Shown: positions 1-9,300 of the stretch, piece after piece | Layout of the letters: each line of letters opens with the position of its first letter | How positions within the stretch are numbered: position 1 is the stretch's first letter | DNA from: Bacteroides sp. Marseille-P3684 | GTDB lineage: Bacteria; Bacteroidota; Bacteroidia; Bacteroidales; Bacteroidaceae | NCBI RefSeq assembly: GCF_900291465.1 | Contig: NZ_LT985808.1 | Coordinates: 1,105,058 to 1,162,745, forward strand | DNA length: 57,688 nucleotides | Direction: 5' to 3' | Notes under the pieces: generated by a model | The model's database searches: none | What the model was told of the DNA's origin: nothing | Seen by the model: only the letters and a program-made list of their open reading frames with translations | Translations under genes and position numbers: made by a program

Positions 1-1
1 G

Positions 2-211
2 GTGTATAAGGAACTTGAACGGGTCATCAGAGAAGTCGGCATGAAGATGAGCGTTGACAAGGTTCTTGAAATCGCCAAGACAATAACGACGCTCAGAATA
101 AGGCTGCCCAACGGCTCGGTATATACTGAGACTCTATTCACAACACCACAGCAGGAGACCATCAAACCATTGTTGGAGGCATTAGATCAAGACAAAAATA
201 AAGCAGGGTGA
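2..211 (+). mobile_element. IS transposase, C-terminal fragment (DDE type, IS4/IS1634-like)
   Basis: This is the last 69 residues of an open frame that enters from outside the window; the apparent GTG start is only the window edge. Segments such as KELERVIREVG and VDKVLEIAKTITTLRIRLP resemble, from memory, the C-terminal end of DDE transposases of IS4/IS1634-like elements common in Bacteroides. No catalytic residues are in view. The stop (209-211) is followed almost at once by susC coding sequence in another frame, so the right end of the element must lie between about 212 and 240. The other end is not visible. The family assignment is tentative; the placement of an IS end here is more secure. 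Confidence 0.65.
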
Positions 212-1987
212 CGCATTGTCAAAGTCAGGAATAATGATTATGAGCCGAATGTGGGCAATCCATTGTACAATGCTTCATTGAATAGTCGGGATGAGACGAA
301 GGATTTCCAACTTTCTGATTATTTCATCGCCGAATATAATCCGGTGAAAGAGCTGAAATTGCGTGCTCGTTTCGGGCTGACCCAGCTTACTTCAGAAAAC
401 GAACTGTTTTACTCACCGGATGACACGCGTTTTGACGGCTATGATATCTTGCAAAAAGGTTCGTATGACTATACAGATACGAAAACCACGAAATATGAAG
501 GAGAGTTTACAGCGATTTATGCCACGGTGTTAAGTGATAAACATCGCATCAATCTGGCTGTCGGTGGAAACATTTCTGAACAGAAATCAACGGTACAAGG
601 CTATTCGGCACAAGGCTTCCCTTCCGGTGATTTTACTTATCCGTCATTTTCCAATGGTTATCCGGAAGGTGGAAGACCTACTTATACGGAATCGGTTAGC
701 CGGGCTGTGAGCACTTATTTGACTGGAGGTTATGCGTATGATGACCGTTATCTGATGGATGTCAGTTATCGTCTTAACGGCTCTTCAGTATTCGGTTCTA
801 CGAAACAATTCATCAATACATGGTCTCTTGGTTTGGGATGGAATATTCACAACGAACATTTTATCAAGGACAATGTCTCTTGGATTAATTACCTGAAAAT
901 CCGTGGTTCTATCGGTAACCCTGGAAATCAGAACTTCGATTCGGCACTCTCTCTGACAACATTCCGCTACCTTTATACGTCCTATAACTATTTTGGCATG
1001 AGTTCGGTGCTTGAAACGTTGGGTAATCGGAATCTGGAATGGCAGACTACCTTGGACCGTAATATCGGTTTGGATATGACCCTCTTCAATGAACGCTTTA
1101 ACTTGACGCTGGATTATTATTACAAGACCACTGACCCCTTGTTGATTGCCATAGGCTTGCCTAGCTCTTCGGGCGTGACCAGTTATAATACGAACTTCGG
1201 CAAACAGATTTCCAAGGGATTCACTGGAACTGCACAATACTATATCCTGCGCGACTTTGATAAACGTCTGACATGGTCATTGCGTGCCACAGTCCGTATG
1301 GAGTCGAGCAAGCTGGATGGAATCGGGAACACACTTGCCAGCATGAATGAATACAATCAGAGCCGTTCTACCGAGCGTTATTATGACGGTGCTGACCCCG
1401 ATGATATCTGGGCAGTACGTTCTGCCGGTATAGACCCGGCTACCGGACGGGAGATTTTCATTACCAAGGACGGCAAGTACACGTACGATTTCTCGTATGA
1501 TGATGAAGTGGTAGTCGGTAACACCCGTCCGAAAGCGGAAGGTACATTTGGCTCCAGCTTTGCTTACAAGGGCTTTACGGCAGGCTTGACTTTCCGCTAT
1601 CGCGTTGGAGGAGACTCTTTCAATTCGGCTGTCTATGAGAAGGTGGAAAACATATCTTCCGATGATTTGATATACAATCAGGACAAGCGTGCGCTTTATG
1701 ACCGCTGGCAGCAACCCGGAGATATTGCACCCTTCAAGAATATTGCCGATGCAGGTTCGACACCCATGTCTTCGCGTTTCGTACAAAAGGAGAACACATT
1801 GACACTGGAGTCGTTCCAGGTAGGTTATGAATTTGATCCGGATTTTGCTCGTAAATTGGGCATCAGTGGCTTGCGCCTGAATGCCTACATGAACGACATC
1901 TTCCGCATCAGCAGTATCAAGGAGGAACGTGGTACATCCTATCCGTTTGCACGCAGTGTGTCGTTTGCTTTATCATTCACCTTATAA
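212..1987 (+). pseudogene. SusC/RagA-family TonB-dependent outer membrane transporter, 5'-truncated by IS
   Basis: About 592 codons are open from just after the transposase stop; the first possible start (GTG 251) has no ribosome-binding context, so this is the 3' part of a larger gene. It begins near the NPLYNASLN segment and runs through SusC barrel-strand sequence to the terminal FALSFTL, a typical C-terminal barrel strand. Full SusC proteins are about 1000-1100 aa; the signal peptide, carboxypeptidase-like domain, plug and first strands are missing. SusC normally imports oligosaccharides with its SusD partner, encoded 12 nt downstream. As it stands the protein cannot be exported or assembled, so the locus is probably crippled unless an intact copy exists elsewhere. 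Confidence 0.88.
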
Positions 1988-1999
1988 TAAACACGCGTT

Positions 2000-3499
2000 A
2001 TGAAATATTACAAATATATCTTCCTGTCCCTTTTGATTTGTGTGGCAGGACTTTTTACGGCATGTTCCGACTGGCTTGACTACAGTCCCAAAGACAAGGA
2101 GACTGAAGAGCAGACGTTCGGCACGCGTCAGGGATTTTATACGGCTGTCAATGGTGTTTACAATCGTCTGATCAGTGATGTCATGTATGGCAAGAATCTG
2201 ACGTGGGGTATGCTGGACATCCTGGCATTGCATTATCAGACTCCGGCTTCATTGGTTTATGAGGGCTTTTCTGCATCCGAATTGGCGAACTATAACTATT
2301 CCAACACCAATGTGGCAGACTTGATGGAAAGTATCTGGGATGAAGCTTATGCCACCATCTTGAATATAAATGTTATTCTGGATAATGCCGAGACCCATCG
2401 GGGCACCGTGTTGTCGGAGGAAGATTATAATCTGATTCGTGGTGACATGCTCGCTCTCCGGGCTTTCTTGCATTTTGATATGTTGCGCATGTTCGGTCCA
2501 GTTTATAGCCGGGACCCTGAACAGTTATGCATCCCCTATGCTGACAGTCGGGAGGCAAAGGTCTATGAACAATTGTCTGCGCGTAGCATCATCTACGACC
2601 ACCTCTTGCCTGATTTGGAGGCAGCTGAAAATTGTTTGCATGAGTATGACCCCATTATTACCCAAGGACCGTTATCCACGACGGAAGAAGGGGCAGACAA
2701 CTATACCCGTTATCGTCAGTTACGTCTGAACTATTATGCGACAATCCTGTTGAAAGCCCGTGTCTATCTGTGGGCAGGCGACCGTGCTGCTGCATTGGTA
2801 GAAGCTCGTAAACTGACGGACGACCCGCAAGTGCGTACTTATTTCCCCGCTGTCGATTCCGATGAATTGCTTAGCGGAAGCAACAGTACACCTGACCGCA
2901 CGTTCTCTACGGAAATCCTTTTTGGGTTTTATGACAGCGGACGGGATAACATCTATACATCCTACTTTGAATCATCGTTGACAACCTCCAGCTTGTTGAC
3001 ACCTCGTTCGAATTTTGTACAGGAGAGCTTGTTTGGTACTACCTCGCTCTATGATTATCGTGCCCGTTCACAGTGGACCATGAGCGGAGAGTTGGCTTAC
3101 TTGATTAAGTATAAAGGACTGGAGTTGACAGCGACTCAATTGGAAGACGGTACTTATCCGTTCTGGACCTACTTTATGCCGCTGATGCATCTGAGTGAGG
3201 CTTATTATATCGCTGCTGAATGTCTGCAGGAGACTGACCCGGATGCGGCGTTGGATTATATGAATGAAATTCTCGCAACGCGTGGTCGCCAGCAACTGGC
3301 ATCAGGAAGCAACCTGCTCACTGAGATACAGAAAGAGTACATGCGCGAAACGTGGGGAGAAGGGCAGGCATTCTTCCTTTTCAAACGTCTTTACATGAAC
3401 ATCACAAGGGACTTTAATGGCAATTCCACTTCTTCGAAGACGGCTTCAGACAATAACTTTGTGATACCTCTGCCTGAAAGCGAATTAATCAACCGTTAA
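2000..3499 (+). CDS. SusD/RagB-family glycan-binding lipoprotein
   Basis: 499-aa surface lipoprotein. The N-terminus is a lipoprotein signal ending LFTAC, with lipidated Cys near residue 22 followed by the SusD start pattern SDWLDYSPKDKETEEQTF. The helical TPR-like core includes LRAFLHFDMLRMFGPV, the hallmark of SusD/RagB proteins, and the C-terminal part has the usual EYMRETWGEGQAFFLFKRL. SusD caps its SusC transporter and captures oligosaccharides. It follows the broken susC by 12 nt and precedes the DUF4843 gene by 13 nt, so the genes form one transcription unit. Its own frame is intact, but the missing SusC N-terminus probably leaves it without a working partner. Confidence 0.95.
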   Translation: MKYYKYIFLSLLICVAGLFTACSDWLDYSPKDKETEEQTFGTRQGFYTAVNGVYNRLISDVMYGKNLTWGMLDILALHYQTPASLVYEGFSASELANYNYSNTNVADLMESIWDEAYATILNINVILDNAETHRGTVLSEEDYNLIRGDMLALRAFLHFDMLRMFGPVYSRDPEQLCIPYADSREAKVYEQLSARSIIYDHLLPDLEAAENCLHEYDPIITQGPLSTTEEGADNYTRYRQLRLNYYATILLKARVYLWAGDRAAALVEARKLTDDPQVRTYFPAVDSDELLSGSNSTPDRTFSTEILFGFYDSGRDNIYTSYFESSLTTSSLLTPRSNFVQESLFGTTSLYDYRARSQWTMSGELAYLIKYKGLELTATQLEDGTYPFWTYFMPLMHLSEAYYIAAECLQETDPDAALDYMNEILATRGRQQLASGSNLLTEIQKEYMRETWGEGQAFFLFKRLYMNITRDFNGNSTSSKTASDNNFVIPLPESELINR

Positions 3500-3512
3500 C
3501 TCCGTATGCATT

Positions 3513-4355
3513 ATGAAACATATTATTAGTTGTATAGCAAGCCTGTTGTTGCTTATGCTGTTGATCCCGGCATGTTCCGAGGAAGAAATCATGACCTTTG
3601 ATGGACGGGTTGCAGGAATCTATCTGCAGCGTAACTCGTCATACACCATGGATGGGCAGGGAAACATTTCGTCTCAGAAATATGCTGACTCCACCAGTCT
3701 TTCGTTTGCTGACAGTACGGAAGAAGCAACGCGCATCATTACTCAGCTTACGGTGAAAATCATGGGTAATGTGGTAGATTATGACCGTCCGTTTACGCTG
3801 AAGGTCGATGAGCAGGCCAGTACGGCAGTGCGAGGTACAAACTTTGATTTCAATGAGAGCGACTGTGTCATTCCTGCCGGGGCTGCACAGACCTACGTTC
3901 CCATTACGATTTATCGTACGCCGGATTTGGCAGAAGACGAAAAGAAGCATTACATCGAGTTCTACTTGGAAGATAATGATTTCTTTACCGTTGAACTGGA
4001 ACAGTATAAGGACATTGATGACTGGGCGGCTACAGGAGATACGTTGTGTGGTTCTCGCTATACGATTATCTTCAGCGAGATTTATACTGTTCCCTTCTAT
4101 TACGAAATCTTTGGTCCCGATTACTTTGGTGATTGGTCTGTATCTAAGGAAAAGCTTATCAACTCTTTGATGGGATGGACGCATCAGGATTGGGATAACG
4201 GCACTGTCCAGCTCGGTGCTTTGGGGTACGCAGCTCAGCTGACACATAACCACTTGCAGGAAGCTGCAGACAGTGGCAATCCAATTTTGGACGATGACGG
4301 AAGTTACATGCAGCTGACTGGAAGCTATGAGGTGGATTATTCAGCTTATGAATGA
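3513..4355 (+). CDS. DUF4843 domain lipoprotein of a PUL
   Basis: 280-aa predicted lipoprotein with signal MKHIISCIASLLLLMLLIPAC. After the lipid Cys the sequence SEEEIMTFDGRVAGIYLQ and a beta-rich body with repeated immunoglobulin-like strands match what I know of DUF4843 proteins, which are encoded just after SusD in many Bacteroides loci. They are presumed surface glycan-binding or accessory lipoproteins; no enzymatic residues are recognisable. Its position, 13 nt after susD and 34 nt before the PKD-like lipoprotein gene, supports a role in the same import complex. No biochemical function can be inferred. Confidence 0.8.
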   Translation: MKHIISCIASLLLLMLLIPACSEEEIMTFDGRVAGIYLQRNSSYTMDGQGNISSQKYADSTSLSFADSTEEATRIITQLTVKIMGNVVDYDRPFTLKVDEQASTAVRGTNFDFNESDCVIPAGAAQTYVPITIYRTPDLAEDEKKHYIEFYLEDNDFFTVELEQYKDIDDWAATGDTLCGSRYTIIFSEIYTVPFYYEIFGPDYFGDWSVSKEKLINSLMGWTHQDWDNGTVQLGALGYAAQLTHNHLQEAADSGNPILDDDGSYMQLTGSYEVDYSAYE

Positions 4356-4389
4356 CGATAGTTATCAATGCATTAAAAAAGAATGAATT

Positions 4390-5991
4390 ATGAAATACAT
4401 AAATTTAGGTTTTATTTCATTGCTGCTCTTGTTTATCGCAGCGTCCTGCTCGGAAGACAAAGGCAACTACACCTACGAGGATGTGCCGGAAATCACCATA
4501 ACCGGTGTGCAGGAGAGCTATGACCTGATGCGTGGCGTCGATTCGCTGGTCTTTACCCCGACCGTCACGTCGAGCACCGAGGGAGAAATCGCAGCGGATA
4601 ATCCTAACTACGAATACGGTTGTCTGCTTCGTCCCACAAACGGAACATCCTTTGGAGAGAACGACGATTCCTATACGCATGACATGAATCCTGACAAGAC
4701 GCAGGCCTTTACGTATGGGTTCTCAGAGATGGTGGGCAGCTATCAAGGTATTTACACCGTGACTGACAAACGCACCAATGTGACAGCTTATCATACGTTT
4801 AATATCAGCCTCCGTTCCAGTGTCTATGAAGGTTGGATGGTGCTTTGCAACGAAGGGGACGACAACCGGGTACGGTTGGACATGGTGTCGGTCATTTCCA
4901 GTGACCGCATCACTCCGGTGTATGATGTGTTGAATGAGTCCTTCCCCGAGCAACACAATGCGACTCAAATCATGTTTGACCACAACATGTATGCTACAAC
5001 GGGAGATTACATCTACCTGATGACAGAGACAGGTTCTTATAAACTGGAGAAGACGGAATTGACAGCTGAGACGGCAGACAATGTGGAAGGTGGATTCCTG
5101 TGTGACCTGAATGGGGATGTTCCCATCCGGTTTGCGGCATGTGGATGCTGTCCTCCCGGTTCCAGTGGGCATTTCATGACAACCAAGAACGGAAATGTGT
5201 ACATCAATACGTTGTCCGGTTCCGGTGCTGCCTATGAATACCTTGGAAATACCTCTACTGAGCTTGGTGATGCCGAATACCGCGTATCCCCCTATATCGG
5301 GGTAGGCATGGAACGTAACGGACTGACTTTCCAGCCGAATTCGACTGCTGCTCTGTTCTATGACATTGACAACAAGCGTTTCATGACATGGAACACGTCT
5401 GCCAATGACCAACTGTTGTCTGAGGTTCCGGAGGGAGGAGCGACCTTCATCCCGTTCAAGACCGGTCAGGACCTTGTCTACATGGAAGGTACCAGTTACA
5501 ACCAGAATGTTGTGTTTGCCATCCTGGAAGATGAGGGAGGTGCCCGCTCTGTATTAGCTACCAATCTGACGGACAACCAGTATGTGCAGGAGAACTACTA
5601 TGAGGATATTCAGGCTGAGAATTTCAACGTGGCTGAACATTTTGCCTTCCATTCCCAATATCCCTACATGTTCTATGCTTATGGTAATAAGGTCTATACT
5701 TACCAGCTTGGTACAGGGATAACTACGGATATTTCTCTGCCTGCAGGGGAGGAAATCACCATGTTGAAGATAGACTTGTGGAAGTGGTTGACGCCTTCAT
5801 CCATTCCGGAAGACAAGGTTGCCGAACAGCACTATGTGCTCGTAGGCTCTTACAATCCGGCTACAGGAGGTGATAATGGAGGTATTCTCCGACGTTACCG
5901 TCTGAATAACTCGACCAACAGTCTGGAACTTGTTAACGAGTGGAGCGGATTTGCCAAGATTGTGGATGTCTGCTACCGCGAACGCTTCTGA
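4390..5991 (+). CDS. PKD-like family lipoprotein (putative surface glycan-binding protein)
   Basis: 533-aa lipoprotein with signal ending FIAASC. An N-terminal Ig/PKD-like region (about residues 25-140, beginning SEDKGNYTYEDVPEITITG) is followed by a long beta-rich region that could be a propeller. The four-gene order SusC, SusD, DUF4843, PKD-like lipoprotein is common in Bacteroidetes PULs, where the last gene is a likely surface glycan-binding protein. No catalytic signature is visible. It is the last gene of the + strand unit and converges on the HTCS gene; the palindrome array at 6085-6321 and a run of nine T lie just downstream and may end transcription. Confidence 0.78.
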   Translation: MKYINLGFISLLLLFIAASCSEDKGNYTYEDVPEITITGVQESYDLMRGVDSLVFTPTVTSSTEGEIAADNPNYEYGCLLRPTNGTSFGENDDSYTHDMNPDKTQAFTYGFSEMVGSYQGIYTVTDKRTNVTAYHTFNISLRSSVYEGWMVLCNEGDDNRVRLDMVSVISSDRITPVYDVLNESFPEQHNATQIMFDHNMYATTGDYIYLMTETGSYKLEKTELTAETADNVEGGFLCDLNGDVPIRFAACGCCPPGSSGHFMTTKNGNVYINTLSGSGAAYEYLGNTSTELGDAEYRVSPYIGVGMERNGLTFQPNSTAALFYDIDNKRFMTWNTSANDQLLSEVPEGGATFIPFKTGQDLVYMEGTSYNQNVVFAILEDEGGARSVLATNLTDNQYVQENYYEDIQAENFNVAEHFAFHSQYPYMFYAYGNKVYTYQLGTGITTDISLPAGEEITMLKIDLWKWLTPSSIPEDKVAEQHYVLVGSYNPATGGDNGGILRRYRLNNSTNSLELVNEWSGFAKIVDVCYRERF

Positions 5992-6084
5992 TAATCTGAT
6001 TAAGCTCTCTTATGCAGGGGATGTGGCACCGTGTTCGGGTGCTGCATCCCCTGTTTCTCTTCCGTTGTCCGGACTTTCTCCCGG

Positions 6085-6321
6085 CAAACACTGTTGTCCC
6101 ACGGATGGAACACGTGAGTTTGACTCACACAACACAAGAGTTTGACCTGACAAACTAATTAGTTTGACATACCTAAGTATTATACTTAGACCACCAAAGT
6201 ATCATACTTAGGCTGCCTAAGTATAATACTTTGGTCCATCAAACTACTATGTTTGTCAGGTCAAACTCTTGTGTTTGTCCGGTCGAAGACTTGTGTTTGA
6301 CCGAACAAACACAAATGATAC
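6085..6321. repeat. Array of about ten 16-17-bp palindromes with 22-bp period
   Basis: Near-palindromic units start at 6108, 6130, 6151, 6173, 6195, 6217, 6240, 6262, 6284 and 6306 (partial), spaced 21-23 bp with 5-7-bp spacers; a weaker unit may start at 6085. Examples are CAAACTAATTAGTTTG (6151-6166, perfect), CTAAGTATTATACTTAG (6173-6189) and CAAACTCTTGTGTTTG (6262-6277). The outer units have CAAA/TTTG edges and the three middle ones mostly CTAAGTAT arms. The array is also symmetric about position 6203: unit 6130 plus spacer acctga mirrors spacer tcaggt plus unit 6262. It lies between two 3' gene ends, so a role in termination or RNA end protection is more likely than a promoter role. Confidence 0.85.
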
Positions 6322-6335
6322 GACAGGCTCTCCTC

Positions 6336-6344
6336 TTTTTTTTT
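6336..6344 (+). terminator. T-run after palindrome array
   Basis: Nine consecutive T on the + strand follow the palindrome array and overlap the HTCS stop codon. With the hairpins just upstream this could end the PUL transcript arriving from 5991. The separation between the last clear palindrome and the T-run is longer than in a standard intrinsic terminator. Confidence 0.4.
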
Positions 6345-9300
6345 ACTTCTTCTTCATAAACTCACTCGGACTCATGCCATACTTCTCCTTGAACCGTTGG
6401 CGGAAGTAGGGGACACTGCTGAAGCCTGTCATGTCGGACACCTCGGTCACGGTGTATTCGCCGGACTCCAGGAGGGTAGCGGCATGCCTCATCTTGGCAT
6501 CGCGCACCAGCTCGTTGACGGAGATGTTCATCAGTGCCTTCACCTTGCGATAGAGGGTGGAGTGGCTCATGCACATCTTGTCGGCAATGAACGCGATGTC
6601 CATGCGTTCCAGGCTCATGTTCTCCTCGATGACCCGGTTCACCTTTTCCAGGAAGTTGCGGTCGAGCTTGCTGAGTTTCCGCAGGGCATCCGTCTCTTCC
6701 TGTCCGGGTTCTTCCGTCTGTTGGCTGCCGATGAGGCGTGCCAGTCGGCGTCGGTTGTCGAGCAGGTTGTCAATGCGGCTGATGAGCAGTCCGGCGCTGA
6801 ACGGCTTGCTCAGGTACGAGTCTGCCCCGGCGGCATAGCCTTCCTCCTTGTCGCGGGTACTGTCCTTTGCCGTGAGCAGGATGACGGGGATGTGGCTCGT
6901 CTGTACGTCCTCCTTCACGAGACGGCAGAGCGTCACGCCATCCATGACCGGCATCATGATGTCGCTCACGATGAGGTCGGGGATTTGCTGTTGCGCCGCG
7001 TCGAGTCCCTCTTGTCCGTCGGCTGCCGTCACGACGTTGTAGCGGTCGGCGAGGGAGCTGCGGATGTATTCACGGATGTCCGCGTTGTCTTCCACCACGA
7101 GCACGATGGGGCGGTTGTCGTCCGTCGTTTCCGGCTGTTCACCGGAAGCAGCTTCCGGGAGTACGGCGTCCGTCCGTGACTCCTTGTGCAGTGCGTCGGG
7201 ATAGAAGTTGTCGGTGAGCAGGCTGACGGTGAAGGTGCTGCCTTCTCCCGGTGTGCTCTTCGCGTCGATGGTGCCCTGATGGAGGCTGACGAGCGACTTC
7301 ACCAGCGCCAGTCCGATTCCCGTCCCCGAGGCGCGATGGGGACTGTCCTCCTGGTAGTAGCGTTCGAAGATGTGCGGCAGTGCTTCCGCGCTGATGCCGT
7401 GTCCCGTGTCGCTGATGCGGATGACGGTGTGGCGTGTGCCGTCCGTCGTCTCAGTGGCGATGCTCAGGCTGATGCTCCCCTGCGGTGTGTACTTGATGGC
7501 GTTGGAGAGGAGGTTGTCGAGGATGATGGTCATCACGTCGGGGTCGAAATAGAGGGTGGTGTCCGTCGGAGCGATGGAGAGGCGGAAGTCCACCCGGGCG
7601 TTGGAGTTCAGTTCCTTGTAGCGCAGCCCGATTTCCTGCACCAGCTTGCCCAGGTCGGCACGCTCCACGCAGAGTCGGCGGTTCTCCGTCTCGGTCTTGC
7701 GGAACTCCAGCAGCTGGTTGATGAGGTTGAGCAGGCGGACGGAACTGTCGCGTATGGCGCTGAGCTTATTCGCATGACCGGGCGAGAGCGTCTTGTCCTG
7801 GAGCAGGTCCTCCAGCGGACCGAGGATGAGTGTCAGCGGCGTACGCAGCTCGTGGGTCATGTTGGTGTAGAAGCGGAGGCGTTCATCGTTGAGCTTCCGG
7901 TCGTTCTCGTGCTGGTGACGTTCCAGCTTCAGCCGGTTCTCCAGTTCCAGCCGGTGCTTGTAGAAGCGCAGTGCCAGGTAGAGCAGCAGGCATCCCATTG
8001 CCAGATAGAACAGCTTCGCATATCCTGTGAGCCACAGCGGGGGCAGGATGCGGATGGATACGGATGTCTCGTCGGTGCTCCACGGCTGGTTGCGCAGCCG
8101 TGCCTTGACACGGAAGGTATAGGTCCCCGGAGGCAGGTTGCGGAACATGACGCGGTGGTCGTTCCCGTTCTCGAACCAGGCGGTGTGCAGTCCTTCCATG
8201 AGGTAGGCATACTCCACCTGCCGGCTGCGGGTGTAGTCCATCACGTTGAAGGCGATGTGGAACGTGTTCTCGTCGTGGGCGAGGCGGATGGTCTGTCCGT
8301 CGGCAAGCGGCAGGATGCGCTCCAGGTTCTTCATGTCGCCGGTGCTGCTGAAGCTCCTGACTTCCGTGATGACCACGGGGCTGAGCCGACGTGGACGGTC
8401 GATGTCCGTGGGGGAGAAGCTGCACACACCCCGTTGCGAGCCGAAGCAGAGTTGCCCGTTGCGGTCGGTGCAGACGGCGCCGTCCATGAAGTCACCCTTG
8501 GGCACACCTTCATCGGACGTGTAGTTCTCGAACTGTTGTTCCTTCCGGTTCCAACGGGAGATACCCCCGTTGGTGCTGAGCCAGATTTCCCCGTCACGGT
8601 CTTCGGCGAGGGCACGCACATGCACGTTCACCAGTCCCTGCTTGCCGCTGTACAGCCGGCAGTCTTTCGGACGGGAAGGGTCGGGCAGGCAGGAGATGCC
8701 GTTGCGTGTGGCTATCCAGATACCTCCCTGCCGGTCGACGAGACAGTCGTTGACGGCGTTTGAGCCCAGTCCGTTGGTCTCGTCGAGGGCACAAATGAGC
8801 TTGTATGCGGGGTTGAAGGCGACGATGCCCTTGCCGAAGGTACCGACCCAGAGGTTGCCTTTGCGGTCGCGCAGGATGCGGTTGACCATGCGGTCGGGCA
8901 GCTGGCGGGTGATGTCGTCGCGTCTTTCCAGCCTGCCGTTCCGGCAGATGTAGAGTCCGTTGAGGGTGGCGACCCAGATGGTCCCGTCAGCGTCCTCGTG
9001 GAAGTCGCGTACGTCGAGTGCCGGGTCGGGAGACGCGATGCGGGTGAGGCGTCGGGTCGCCGGGTCACAGGTGAGCACGCCGTCGTTGTAGAGTCCCAGC
9101 CAGAGCAGTCCCTTACGGTCCTTGTAGAGTGCGTTGACGTGGGTGTTGGGGCTGGCAAGTCCCGTCAGTTCCAGGGTGAAGGCTTCCCGTTCGCCGTCGA
9201 AGGCGACGAGCCGGTTCTCACAGCCTGCCCACAGCAGCGAGCGGTTGTCGACGGCGAGGCTCCACACCTGGTTGGCGCCGGATGCGTCGGTGGAGGAGCC

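Noticed and set aside
6085-6321. CRISPR array as an explanation of the 22-bp-period repeats
   Set aside because: The palindromes vary in sequence, the spacers are only 5-7 bp, and no cas gene is present.
7186-8763. 525-codon + strand frame opposite the HTCS gene
   Set aside because: Shadow of the GC-rich real gene; Val/Gly/Glu/Arg-heavy composition and no domain.
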